A stretch of DNA of 64,000 bases from AC-43 sp963728855 (GCA_963728855.1 CAVSLN010000010.1:124001-188000), one strand, 5' to 3'; positions 1 to 8,337 are shown, numbered from the stretch's first letter. The notes: generated by a model not told the origin, from the sequence alone. A program made the numbers and translations.

Positions 1-2
1 AC

Positions 3-2879
3 GACTCAGGTACCTCCCACATCGCCTGGAACCTAAGCGCCGGCGGTGCCGGAAACGACCAACTCGTCTACTGTCGGGTGCCTCGCGGCGCCCACACCTG
101 CGATGTGGTCCGAGTAATCCAGCTCCCCGGCACTGACTTCGACGGGCCGCGGGTCGTCTTGGCTCGCTCAGGGGCCATCATGCTCGTCTCGGGGCGTTGT
201 TGCTTCCCGGCCGCGCCGGTATTCGCGGTCACCTCCAGCGATGGCGGGCAGAGCTTCGGGCCACCGGTCGAAATTGCGCAAGAGTTCGCCGGCGCCAAGG
301 AGTGGGAGGCGGTCCTTGGCCCGGGCGACTTCTCGCTCTCCCTCAGCGGCGGCAATAGCGGGCCGGACTTCGCCTCGATCTGGCGCTCAGCTCCCATCGA
401 TGGCTCGAATCTCGGCGGGAAGGCCGATCTGGCCCCGTTCCCCAAGGCTTACTTCACCAGCACCGGGTTCCCGTCCCCGACCGCGCCGATCGCCGCCTAC
501 GGGGACCTCCAAGACGTCTATCTGCGCCGCTGGTCGGGCTCAGGCGACTACAACGACCAGGCCAGCTGGCTGCCCGAGGAGTACGTGGTCCACGGAAATG
601 AGCCGAAACTCGCAAGCGGGGTGCGCGGCGTCTTCCTCATCTACCGGGGCGCCAAACCCCCGTATCAGTACTTCGTTCGCAAGTTCGACCCCAATTCTGC
701 GGCCGGCCGGGCCTTCCCGAAGGCGACCCAGACGGTCGTCAGCGACCGGAAGAGTGATCAGTCGGCGATCTTCCGAGATATCTTCGAGGACAGCGGGGGC
801 AACCTCCATGCAGTCTTCCGGCAGGAATCGAAGAAGGGAGTGGAGGGACTGCGTCACCGGGTCTCGGTCGACGGTGGTAAGAGCTGGCGGAAGGTCGAGA
901 TCCTGGCCTCCGGACCCGCCGCCGAGGACCTCTTCGATCTGCGGGTGGGGGCTTCCGAGAAGGGCGGCGCCGTGGTCGGCGACCACAATGACGCCGGGCC
1001 GGTGTGGGTCGCGCCATTCGGCCCGAGCGGTGCTGGCGGCGGGGGTGCCTGCCCCCCGACCGTCAAGCTGGGCCATGCCGTCGCCTTCGCGACCGAGGGC
1101 TGCTTCAAGCGCGAGGGCAAGAAGTTCGTGGCGAGCGGCGCCGTGAAGCTGAACGGAATCGACATCGAGCCACTTGGCGGAGCGGGCAACGCGAGCGCCT
1201 CGGCCGGCTTCAAGGTGACCGCCGTGCCGAGCGAGCGCGAGCTGTCGACCAGCGCGAAGGCGGCCGTGCGAGTGGGTCAGGTCCTTCTCGACAAGGGCCC
1301 GATCCTCTGGAAGCTTCCTGCCGGAAACGGCAAGGTGGTCCGGCTCAACTCCCCGGACGGTTCCGTTTTCCGCGACCTCGGCAAGTTCGCGAAGAAGCTC
1401 TTCGAGTTTCCCGTCGATGGGGATGCCGAGCTGTTGATCGACGGCAGCGGGACGAGGGTCCCGACCAATCTGCGGATGCCAGGGCTGCTGGGTGGGGTCA
1501 CCGGCAACACGACATTGAGGACCGACCAGAGCGGCCAGGTCCTGGCCGGGATGAAGATAGAGGTGCCGACCGCCTCGATCGGCCTCCTCCATCTCGCCGC
1601 GATCGATGTTGCCTATGACGGCCAAAACAGGTTCACCGGCACCGCAAAGGTTGAGTTGCCGCCCGCCTACTCGGCCGGGATCGGGAAGTCATCGGTCACC
1701 TTTGCTTTCGAGGACGGCCAGCTGAGCGTGCTCAGGGTCGAGCCGCCACCGTTCAAACCCGCTCTTCCCATCGTCGGGTCCCCCCCGTCCCCGATTGTCG
1801 GCCTCGACCGAGTCGCCTTCTCCTACGTGCGCACACCGGGATCTCGTCTCTTCCAGGGGGACGTCTTCCTGATCGCGGGGCCGAAGCTGTTCGGCCAGTC
1901 GGCCGTTGATGTGCAGGGGGCGATCACGCTCGAGTTCCCCGACTCCAAACCAACGACCCTCAAGGCCAGCGGTGACCTCAGCGTGGTCAGGCTGCCGCTC
2001 GGCTCGGCCTACGCGACCTACACCGTCCCGAGCACCTTCAAGTTCGGTGGCAGCTTCAAAGTCCTCGCCATCTCCGGCGCGGTCTCCGGGTTCATCGACC
2101 TCGCCCACGGCACCTTCAGTGCCAGCGGGCAGGCCAGCGCCGGGCCCCTCAGCGGCGAAGCGGTGCTATCGAACCACGGCTTCGGGGCCTGCATCGACAA
2201 TCCGCTCGGCCCAGATCCTGGGGTCAGCTGGGATTGGGGCGACGTGTCCCCGAGCGCGGGCTGCCCGGGTTCCGGGGCTGGCGCATCCGCGAGCGGCGCC
2301 GGAACGCTTGCGGTGCCGAAGGTCAGGGCCAGCGTGCGCGGCACCGGCCGCAGGCACTCGCTCCAGTTCAAACTGATGCGGGCGGCCGGGCAGCGGGTGA
2401 CGTTCGCGGAGCAGTCGAATCGTGTGTACCGGCAGATCGGCAGCACCAGCAAGGTCCGCGGCAATCTCCCCTTCCGTTCGGCGCCGGGGCCGGGGGGAAA
2501 GCGCGACATCGTCGCGATCGTCGAATCGGGCGGCGTTCCTTTCGCCAAGCTCACCGTCACCCACTACAGAGTCCCACCGATCCGGCGCCTCCGCGCCCCG
2601 AAGGTCGCCGTCCGACGCCGCGGGGCCCGGCTATCGATCGGATGGAGCCGCGTCAAGCGCGCTCGCGATTACGAGGTGCGGGTCAACCTGCCGCGCGACG
2701 GCCGCCGCCTCCTCTTCTTCCCACCCCCTAGGAAGCATCGGCTCAGGGTGAGGGGGCTGGAGAACTCAGATATCGCGAGCGTCACCGTTGCGGCTATCGG
2801 GCCCGACCTACGGCCGGGCCCGGATGGCAGGGCCCACCTCAAGCCGCGGAAGCGCCGCCACCGCACCCGGCGGCGTTGA
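3..2879 (+). CDS. Large secreted-type protein with Asp-box repeats, 5' end outside window
   Basis: The frame is open from the first bases, so the N-terminus lies upstream of the window. About 958 residues are visible. The first third has sialidase/BNR-type Asp-box motifs (SSDGGQSFG, SVDGGKSW), which usually mark beta-propeller blades. The middle is long, rich in Gly, Ala and Val and of low complexity, without a family I recognise. The last 90 residues look like a fibronectin-III-type beta-sandwich followed by a very basic tail (RKRRHRTRRR). It stops 53 bp before the first tRNA-Pro fragment. An extracellular or surface role is inferred from architecture only; no enzyme activity can be assigned. 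Confidence 0.7.
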   Translation, partial: DSGTSHIAWNLSAGGAGNDQLVYCRVPRGAHTCDVVRVIQLPGTDFDGPRVVLARSGAIMLVSGRCCFPAAPVFAVTSSDGGQSFGPPVEIAQEFAGAKEWEAVLGPGDFSLSLSGGNSGPDFASIWRSAPIDGSNLGGKADLAPFPKAYFTSTGFPSPTAPIAAYGDLQDVYLRRWSGSGDYNDQASWLPEEYVVHGNEPKLASGVRGVFLIYRGAKPPYQYFVRKFDPNSAAGRAFPKATQTVVSDRKSDQSAIFRDIFEDSGGNLHAVFRQESKKGVEGLRHRVSVDGGKSWRKVEILASGPAAEDLFDLRVGASEKGGAVVGDHNDAGPVWVAPFGPSGAGGGGACPPTVKLGHAVAFATEGCFKREGKKFVASGAVKLNGIDIEPLGGAGNASASAGFKVTAVPSERELSTSAKAAVRVGQVLLDKGPILWKLPAGNGKVVRLNSPDGSVFRDLGKFAKKLFEFPVDGDAELLIDGSGTRVPTNLRMPGLLGGVTGNTTLRTDQSGQVLAGMKIEVPTASIGLLHLAAIDVAYDGQNRFTGTAKVELPPAYSAGIGKSSVTFAFEDGQLSVLRVEPPPFKPALPIVGSPPSPIVGLDRVAFSYVRTPGSRLFQGDVFLIAGPKLFGQSAVDVQGAITLEFPDSKPTTLKASGDLSVVRLPLGSAYATYTVPSTFKFGGSFKVLAISGAVSGFIDLAHGTFSASGQASAGPLSGEAVLSNHGFGACIDNPLGPDPGVSWDWGDVSPSAGCPGSGAGASASGAGTLAVPKVRASVRGTGRRHSLQFKLMRAAGQRVTFAEQSNRVYRQIGSTSKVRGNLPFRSAPGPGGKRDIVAIVESGGVPFAKLTVTHYRVPPIRRLRAPKVAVRRRGARLSIGWSRVKRARDYEVRVNLPRDGRRLLFFPPPRKHRLRVRGLENSDIASVTVAAIGPDLRPGPDGRAHLKPRKRRHRTRRR

Positions 2880-2931
2880 GTCGCGATCCGCTTGATCGGT
2901 GAGAGCCCGCTTCCCGAGCTGGCTTCCTGAT

Positions 2932-2982
2932 GATCCGGGGGAGACAGGATTTGAACCTGCGACCGCTCGGCCCCCAGCTGAG
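2932..2982 (-). repeat. tRNA-Pro 3'-half remnant, leftmost copy
   Basis: On the minus strand this matches the 3' half of the intact tRNA-Pro at 14571-14644, from the anticodon loop through the T-arm and acceptor 3' strand. The 5' half is missing, so it cannot be a functional tRNA. The T-stem pair differs from the intact gene but stays paired (GCAGG/CCTGT instead of GCCGG/CCGGC), the same variant as the copy at 8534. It is probably an attachment-site relic of an integrated element. Confidence 0.75.
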
Positions 2983-3394
2983 TAGTCACACAGCCCCTGC
3001 GTGCGGGGGCCCGTTGAGAGCGTGACAACCCGGCGTCGCAGGGGCGGATCAAGGTCGGGTAACTCCCGATCGGGGTCCCTCAGGCGCTCGGAAGGGATCT
3101 TCCCGAGCGAAGCAATTGCTCGGACCACTCCCGGTCGCCATTTGCGGTCCGCCCTCGCCCTTCGGGGTTAGTTCCTCTCTGTCTCCGACTGGACTGAGCG
3201 GGGCCCTCCACCGCATGCTCGGAGGGCCGACCTCCCCGCCTGCTTATCCACCTGCTATTCGTGCTTCTTGCGCTGTGGGGACTCAGTCAATCGCTGAGCC
3301 GGAGGAGCGGGGTCGAGCGCGGGCGTAGGCTCAACGCAGGCCACTCGCCGCCTCGGCGCGGCCAATCGATCCCTCACCGAAAGGCCGGTTCACG
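2983..3394. other. Gene-free spacer with a type II repeat (3052-3087)
   Basis: No convincing gene. Positions 3052-3087 hold one of three copies of a 36-bp repeat (others at 4957-4992 and 5965-6000). Read on the minus strand, all three encode a similar peptide of the form LR-D/N-x-D-x-ELPDL, which suggests leftover coding sequence from an element rather than random DNA. The rest, up to the start of the DUF4232 gene, shows nothing recognisable. Confidence 0.5.
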
Positions 3395-3928
3395 ATGAGT
3401 CAAGCCGGATTCTCCCCAGCGCCACTCGCCCGCCTCGCCCTAGCCGCCCTGTTGACGCTCGCAGCCTTCCCCCTGGCCTCTCCCACGGCGAGCGCCGTCG
3501 CGGCTGGCCCACCGCACTGCAAGACCTCGGGACTGGTGATCTGGTCCAACAACGGGGCCGGCGGCGGCACCGCGGGGAGTGTCTTCTACAAGATCAAGCT
3601 CACCAACCTCTCCGGCCACACCTGCACCCTGACGGGCTTCCCGCGGGTCGCCGCGGTCAACCTCGCTGGCAGAAGAATCGGCGCCTCGGCGCAGCACGAA
3701 GCCGGCCAGAAACCGAAAACGGTGAAACTGGCGAACGGCTCGACGGCGAGCGCCCAGCTGCGGATCGTCGACGCCAGCAACTTCTCGCCTTCGGCCTGCC
3801 ACCCGGTGACCGCCGCCGGCCTGCGGGTCACGCCCCCCGGTCAGAGCAAATCGAAGCTGGTGCCGCTGCCATTCGCCACCTGCGCGCGAGCCGCACAGCA
3901 CACACTCTCGGTCGCCGTCGTGCGCTAG
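3395..3928 (+). CDS. DUF4232-type secreted protein
   Basis: 177 residues. A Sec signal peptide covers about residues 1-37 (hydrophobic LALAALLTLAAFPLA, Ala-rich cleavage region). The mature part has the DUF4232 pattern common in actinobacterial exported proteins: an early Cys (PHCKTSG), a stretch of the form YKIKLTNLSGHTCTLTGFP, and later Cys residues that could form disulfides. The start is supported by an AAAGG-type ribosome site 14 bases upstream. Function of the family is unknown. It lies in a segment between tRNA-Pro fragments. Confidence 0.75.
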   Translation: MSQAGFSPAPLARLALAALLTLAAFPLASPTASAVAAGPPHCKTSGLVIWSNNGAGGGTAGSVFYKIKLTNLSGHTCTLTGFPRVAAVNLAGRRIGASAQHEAGQKPKTVKLANGSTASAQLRIVDASNFSPSACHPVTAAGLRVTPPGQSKSKLVPLPFATCARAAQHTLSVAVVR

Positions 3929-4145
3929 GACCTGCGTTCGCGGCGCCGGCGATCAGCCGGCCGAGGCGACGACGATCAGGGTTAAAGATGGGGACCGACC
4001 AGACGAGGAGGATCGCCGCCACCCCGCTGGCGAGGTAGGGGACCGGCCCTCCCATCGTGCCGGGGAGGAGACGATCCAGATTGCCGTGTGCGGCGATCGT
4101 GTCAGCGACCGCGGCGCTGAACTGGCTGAGGATCGCCGTGACCAT
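3828..4145 (-). CDS. Possible small membrane protein
   Basis: The frame encodes two hydrophobic segments, one just around the proposed start (LLPALAVAVMVTAILSQF) and one at about residues 40-60 (YLASGVAAILLVWSVPIF), then a basic tail. The start is uncertain: the frame is open further upstream and overlaps the end of the preceding minus-strand gene. The 3' end overlaps the DUF4232 gene by about 100 bp on the opposite strand, which lowers confidence. It could form a two-gene unit with 4196-4567. No family recognised. Confidence 0.35.
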   Translation of the reverse strand: MVTAILSQFSAAVADTIAAHGNLDRLLPGTMGGPVPYLASGVAAILLVWSVPIFNPDRRRLGRLIAGAANAGPSARRRPRVCAVRLARRWRMAAAPASICSDRGA

Positions 4146-4195
4146 GACTGCGACGGCGAGTGCCGGCAGCAGCCGCTCGGTGATGTCGAGCAGCG

Positions 4196-4567
4196 TCAGA
4201 GCGCCGGCGGCGGAGCGCCCATCCCGACGAAGCCATCCGCGACGTCGCCGAAGAGCTGGCGCATCGTTTCGCGAGCCTGGTCATTGTCGATCGTCGCGTA
4301 GGCCCACTTGCTCGGATCCTGCTGGTCGTACCAGACGGGATACCGGTCGCCCTGGCGCGGAACTTGGACCCGGGAGACCGTGGTCGTCTTGGTCGCGTCG
4401 AATGCCGGGCTCCCGTCCAGCGGCTCGACGCGGAAGGTCATCTTGACGCGGGGGTTGTCGTTGACCGTCATGCCGGTGTCCTGGACCGAGATCAGCGTGC
4501 CAGCGCCTTTCGCGCCAGTTTCGAACAGCTCGGCGGCCTTCTTCTTCTTGCTCTTGAAGATCCCCAT
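4196..4567 (-). CDS. Conserved hypothetical cytosolic protein
   Basis: 123 residues from ATG at 4567, preceded by a strong purine-rich ribosome site (GAGAGGAGAG). The sequence starts with a Lys-rich stretch (FKSKKKKAAELF). A beta-rich segment with the pattern DTGMTVNDNPRVKMTFRV and QVPRQGDRYPVWYDQQDPS follows. This resembles a small actinobacterial domain often found with short membrane or SHOCT-type proteins, but I cannot name the family with certainty. A longer upstream start is open but has no ribosome site. Confidence 0.6.
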   Translation of the reverse strand: MGIFKSKKKKAAELFETGAKGAGTLISVQDTGMTVNDNPRVKMTFRVEPLDGSPAFDATKTTTVSRVQVPRQGDRYPVWYDQQDPSKWAYATIDNDQARETMRQLFGDVADGFVGMGAPPPAL

Positions 4568-5191
4568 GAACTCTCTCCTCTCGATCGGGCGCCCGTCGGC
4601 GGGCAGCCTAACGCTATCCAGGCGATGGAGCGCGAGTGTTGCGGAGGGAGGAGTCTGGCCAGGCGCGGGTAGGGAAGCGCCGTGCGTAGAGGAAGCGAGT
4701 TGGACGGGTTGAGCCCTGGACAAACGCACGACCGACGCTCAGGAGCGAGAGAACAGCCACCTCCGAGCTGGTGGGGTACCAGGCGAGGCGCGTTTCGGTA
4801 CCAAGCGCGGTATCAGACCGGGAGGAACTTAGGCGACCCAATCGATCAGTGACAGGCCCCGATATTTGACCGATGCGCCCAGTCGAGAGAGCAGGTACAC
4901 CCGCCTTCGAGGCCCATCCGCGGTGCCGAACCCCTATGGATGCACTTCGCGGCCTCAGGTCGGGTAACTCCCCGTCGAGGTCCCTCAGGCGCCAGGCAGA
5001 CAGACTTCCCAGCGAGCGGGTCGGCTCGGCCCCCGCCGGCGGACGATCTGGATGCATCGGACATAGCAGTCGGTACCAGAGTGGCACCACGCCAGCGTCG
5101 CCCCGCCGGATGCCGGGACCGAAGCACGCAGGCCAGCCACGGTTTATGGTTTATCGAAGCGCTTGCAACAATTGACCCCGGAAGGACTGAG
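4568..5191. repeat. Element relics: type II repeat plus truncated tRNA-Pro/arm copy
   Basis: No gene. Positions 4957-4992 are the second copy of the type II repeat. Positions 5021-5090 are a shortened tRNA-Pro fragment (anticodon-region part only) joined to the type I arm, ending in GGTACC/GGCACC half sites. The order 'type II, then type I' is the same as at 5965-6170. Confidence 0.5.
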
Positions 5192-5710
5192 ATGAATTCG
5201 CTCAAGAGCAAGCGTCCGTCTCCAGCCCTGGTCGTCTCAGTGACCGCCCTGATTGTCGCGCTCGCGGGAACCGCGTACGCAGCACAGCACATCAACGGGG
5301 GTGCGATCAAGAACCAGACGATCGGTGGCGGGAAGCTGAAGAAGAACACGCTCACCGGCTTCCAGATCAAGGTCAACAAGCTGGGCGTGGTGCCGACCGC
5401 CAAGCGTGCGGCCCATACCTACTGGGCGGTCGTGAAGAACCTGCCGGGTCCTGACGACGCCACCCTGGCGCGGGCCAGCGACGCGGGGATAAGCGCGGTC
5501 GAGAACGAACACGTCGTGAGCGTCGTCTTCCCGCAAAACGTCAGGGGCTGCGCAGACGTGGCGGCTCGCAACGACGCGGGCACAACTACGCCGTTCCCGG
5601 GCTCCGCCCAGACGAACGGCTCTCCGACCAACGCGAACGCGATCGAGGTGCACACGAGCAGTTCTGGCAGCGCCGACGCCGATTTCCACCTAATCGTCGT
5701 TTGCCCCTAA
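5192..5710 (+). CDS. Exported protein with short KN-repeat stem
   Basis: 172 residues from ATG at 5192 (GGAAGG ribosome site 10 bases upstream). A signal peptide or anchor covers residues 1-30 (LVVSVTALIVALAGTAYA). A short version of the Thermoleophilia stem motif follows (INGGAIKNQTIGGGKLKKNT), then a globular domain of about 110 residues with two Cys. The stem type is shared with 28382-29014, but the globular domain is different. The family is typical of this class and has no known function; surface location is inferred. Confidence 0.7.
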   Translation: MNSLKSKRPSPALVVSVTALIVALAGTAYAAQHINGGAIKNQTIGGGKLKKNTLTGFQIKVNKLGVVPTAKRAAHTYWAVVKNLPGPDDATLARASDAGISAVENEHVVSVVFPQNVRGCADVAARNDAGTTTPFPGSAQTNGSPTNANAIEVHTSSSGSADADFHLIVVCP

Positions 5711-6250
5711 GTCGCACTGCGGCCCGCTCAGGCAATCTACGCCTCTGCGGCCCGCTCCTGGCCGCTGCGCGGCGCTCAAACCGTCGGTTTGACCCGGCCC
5801 CTGGGTCGCGGGATGTCGCTCGGTGGCCAGAGTCGACATTCACCTCCGAACCGGGTTTCTGGATATCGGGAAGACAGGATTCGAACCAGCGACCATTCGG
5901 GCCCCAGCCACAGGACCGCTGGGGCCCGATGCATACGCGAACCCGGCGTCCGAAGCGCAGTTCGAGGTCGGGTAACTCCATGTCGGGATTCCTCAGCACC
6001 TCGCTCCCTAGTTGCCCGTCGGAGGAGTCCCAAGCCCCACGACCGCTCGGCCCCAGCTTGAGAACCTGAGTGCCATGTCCGTCCGGACGCGTCCCCTGCG
6101 TCCCGCCGTCCCCGACCTGGGATTTATGGGACATATCGGACGATGCGTTGGGACCAAGTTGGTACCGGGGCACCAGCTCGGGAGACTTGAGCAGGCCCTC
6201 CTCCGGCTCGACGTGACGACGGCATCCTGGAGTCAAGCTAGCCTTTCGCC
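5711..6250. repeat. Cluster of tRNA-Pro fragment, palindrome, type II and type I repeats
   Basis: No gene. From left: a diverged tRNA-Pro 3' fragment (about 5868-5912), an 11-bp perfect inverted repeat (5898-5908 and 5918-5928) made from its anticodon region, the third type II repeat (5965-6000), then a tRNA-Pro stub (from 6038) running into a type I arm to about 6170. The arm has the shared core GGACATATCGGACGATGC and GGTACC-like half sites. This is the densest group of repeats in the window. Confidence 0.55.
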
Positions 6251-6856
6251 GTGGCACGAGTGCTGCTGATCGAGGACGACGCCAGATCGCGGACTCGCTC
6301 GGCAAATTCCTGATAGATGCCGGCAATCAGGTCGAGGCCGTCGGCGAAGGCGCCGCCGGACTCGCTGCCGTGCAGCGGATGCTGCCGGACATCGTGATCC
6401 TTGATCTCGGCCTTCCCGACATCGACGGGCTCGACGTCCTGAAGATGATCCGTAGTGTCGAGCGGGTGCCGGTAATCGTCGCGACCGCCCGCGACAGCGA
6501 ATCGATGATCGTCCGGGCGCTGGACCTCGGTGCCGACGACTACGTGGTGAAGCCGTTCTCAGGGGATCGGGGACTTGACCGTGAACAGGGCAGCGCGTGA
6601 GGCGACGCTCGCCGGCACGCCGCTGCCTCTGCGACGCAAGGAGTCCGACCTGCTCGCACTGCCCGCATCTCATCTCGGCGAGGTGGTCCCGAGGGAGGAG
6701 ATCGCCCGCGAGGTCTGGGGAGATCCGTTCGCTACTTCGAGCTCGACGATCGACGTACACATCTCGGCTCTGCGCAGGAAGCTGGGAGAGACGGCCGCGG
6801 AGCCCCATTACCTGGTCGCCGTAAGGGGGGTCGGAGTAACGGCAGCGCCAACCTGA
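6251..6856 (+). pseudogene. Decayed OmpR/PhoB-type response regulator
   Basis: GTG at 6251 begins a receiver domain (VARVLLIEDDA). Near 6283 one A appears to be lost and the frame breaks. The next frame continues the receiver well (DIVILDLGLPDIDGLDVLK with the phospho-acceptor Asp, then GADDYVVKPFS). After KPFS the usual linker of about 25-30 residues is missing, and the winged-helix domain resumes in another frame (HLGEVVPREEIAREVWGDPF, STIDVHISALRRKLG). A frameshift plus an internal deletion in different places indicate real decay rather than a read error. No partner kinase is adjacent. Confidence 0.8.
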
Positions 6857-6912
6857 CCGAAATGGGGTCATATACCTGGGAGTACGCCCTGATTAAGCGT
6901 TGATCGATGAAG

Positions 6913-6962
6913 CGATCCGCAGTGGTGGCAGCGTCGTAAGCTGGTTAAACCGGACGGTTGAC
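6913..6962. repeat. 50-bp dispersed repeat, copy 1
   Basis: This segment matches 7737-7786 at 45 of 50 positions. A weaker third version lies near 7586-7635. It follows the response-regulator pseudogene. A shorter shared block (about 25 bp, 'cctgaccgaaatgg' core) occurs at 6838-6863 and 7664-7689, so the whole area around the PsiE-like gene seems to derive from duplicated sequence. Confidence 0.6.
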
Positions 6963-6983
6963 AAAACTCAACGGCTGCTCGGA

Positions 6984-7475
6984 TCAGGGCTCCTGGCGCG
7001 ATTCGACTTGCGGCTCGCGCGCGCCCCCGCGACGCAAGAGGAAGATGGCGGTGCCGAAGGCAAGCGCCAACAGAGCGAGCATTCCCAGCTCGAGCAGCAA
7101 GTTGGTCAGTGGCCGTCCCGAGGTCTGCTCGGCCTGAGCGGTGACGACGACGACCCGTCGTACCACCGCAATCAGCCCAACCAGCAGGAACGGCTCCGCA
7201 TAGATGTTGCCCTCATAGAGGACGATTCGCAGAGTGTGCAGGAGCTCCGCGACGATTAGAAGTAGCAGAATGCGGTCGAGAACCAAGAGGCCGAGCGTCA
7301 CTGAATCGGTGTTTCCCCCGATGCCATCGATCAGTTCTTCGACCGTGCCCACAACCACCGCGATCGCCGCGACCAGCAGCAGCAAGCCCACCACGATGTA
7401 GACGGCCTCCTGCGCGAGGTCGAGGCTTCCCATCACTAGCCTCGGACGCCCACTGGTTGGGAGCTTGAGATCCAT
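6984..7475 (-). CDS. PsiE-like four-helix membrane protein
   Basis: 163 residues with four predicted membrane helices: AVYIVVGLLLLVAAIAVVVG, LDRILLLLIVAELLHTLRIV, EPFLLVGLIAVVRRVVVVTA and ELGMLALLALAFGTAIFLL. Length, helix spacing and the segment LHTLRIVLYEGNIYAEPFL fit the phosphate-starvation-inducible PsiE family, whose biochemical role is not established. A second Met (about 7433) is an alternative start. It lies between duplicated non-coding blocks inside the tRNA-Pro array. Confidence 0.75.
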   Translation of the reverse strand: MDLKLPTSGRPRLVMGSLDLAQEAVYIVVGLLLLVAAIAVVVGTVEELIDGIGGNTDSVTLGLLVLDRILLLLIVAELLHTLRIVLYEGNIYAEPFLLVGLIAVVRRVVVVTAQAEQTSGRPLTNLLLELGMLALLALAFGTAIFLLRRGGAREPQVESRQEP

Positions 7476-7959
7476 CGGTTTGGCCCTATTGGCAAGCGGG
7501 CGAAGACCCGCGCCGGCAAGAACGACCTAATCGTAGACCGCTAGGGAAGGAGGCGAAAGCGCCGGCAATACTCCACTCACGGGACCGTCAGCGGCGGCAG
7601 GCGAAAGCTCTGGATAAACCCGACGGATGACAAAAGTCACACGGTGGTCGCAACCCTGAGCGGCGGCAGCGCCAGCCTGACCGAAATGGCGCTGAACTCC
7701 CGGGAGTTCCCTTGACAATGGGGCGGATCTAGGACTCGATCCGCAGCGGGGGCAGCGTCGCGAGCTGGTTAAACCCGACGGTTGACGAAGAAGGGACTTC
7801 GACTGTGACCTCCCACTACACGCTGCCGTAGGCGCGGACCGGACCCGGAGGGAGCGGTGGGCCGCTTCACTTCCGGCCGAAGCTGTCTCTGAGCGGGCCT
7901 CCCGCTGATCGGGGAGGCCGGATTTGAACCGGCGACCGCTCGGCCTGAAAGCCCTCGCT
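7476..7959. other. Intergenic stretch with duplicated blocks
   Basis: No credible gene. It holds the second copy of the 50-bp repeat (7737-7786), a weaker version near 7586-7635, and the tRNA-Pro fragment with its hairpin at 7892-7945. The tRNA fragment ends only 14 bp before the stop codon of the cupin gene. Confidence 0.5.
7892..7945 (-). repeat. tRNA-Pro 3' remnant with terminator-like hairpin
   Basis: Positions 7909-7945 match the 3' end of the intact tRNA-Pro (14571 onward) at 37 of 37 positions, then diverge before the anticodon. Directly beyond the tRNA 3' end is a hairpin AGCGGG-CCT-CCCGCT (7892-7906). This occupies the same place as the different hairpin next to the intact tRNA (14553-14568). 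No arm follows this copy. Confidence 0.8.
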
Positions 7960-8337
7960 CTATACGTCGTGGTCGGCGGCTTTCTCGCGGGCCTTGCCCT
8001 TCTCCTCGAGGGTCATCGCGCCAGGGTGGCCGACTCCCGGCCAGGGACTGAGGATCAGTAGCAGGCGGGAGTCGGATCGCGCCGCGACGGTATGGCGCTC
8101 GCCCGGCTGGAACTCGAAAAGGTGACCCGGTCCTCCCGACACGCTTTCACCGCTTGGCAGGGAGGTGTCGACCTCTCCTTCGATGATGATGACTCGCGCC
8201 CGCTCGTGGACCTCGTGCTCCTGCAGTACCTCCCCGGCTGGGAGGTGCAGCAGGATCATCCGCGCATCCTTGCCCGAGGAAAGGATCTCCGGTTCGTGCG
8301 GTTCGACCCCGACCGTTCTCAAGTTCCAACTCTGCAT
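7960..8337 (-). CDS. Single-domain cupin protein
   Basis: 125 residues from ATG at 8337, chosen because GAAGGAG sits 7 bases upstream; the GTG two codons earlier is too close to it. A conserved cupin barrel is visible: motif 1 around LQEHEVHERARVIIIEGEVD and motif 2 around GHLFEFQPGERHTVAA, giving several His/Glu candidates for a bound metal. The C-terminus is charged. Substrate unknown. It is the only gene between the tRNA-Pro fragments at 7909 and 8534, a unit of about 625 bp. Confidence 0.75.
   Translation of the reverse strand: MQSWNLRTVGVEPHEPEILSSGKDARMILLHLPAGEVLQEHEVHERARVIIIEGEVDTSLPSGESVSGGPGHLFEFQPGERHTVAARSDSRLLLILSPWPGVGHPGAMTLEEKGKAREKAADHDV

Noticed and set aside
540..1625. 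Long minus-strand open frame inside the first gene
   Set aside because: In DNA this GC-rich most frames are open. It has no domain features, no ribosome site, and is antisense to a well-supported protein.
2932..2982. Complete tRNA gene at 2932, 8534 or 11718
   Set aside because: Only the 3' half is present; the sequence that should form the D-arm and 5' acceptor strand is replaced by unrelated arm DNA.
4614..5090. Minus-strand frame beginning MVPLWYRL, also near 8689 and 11908
   Set aside because: It is the translation of the GGTACC arm and the tRNA fragment, conserved as DNA rather than as a protein; it continues into unrelated sequence at each site.
7527..7718. 63-residue minus-strand frame
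   Set aside because: It overlaps the duplicated non-coding blocks and has no protein features.
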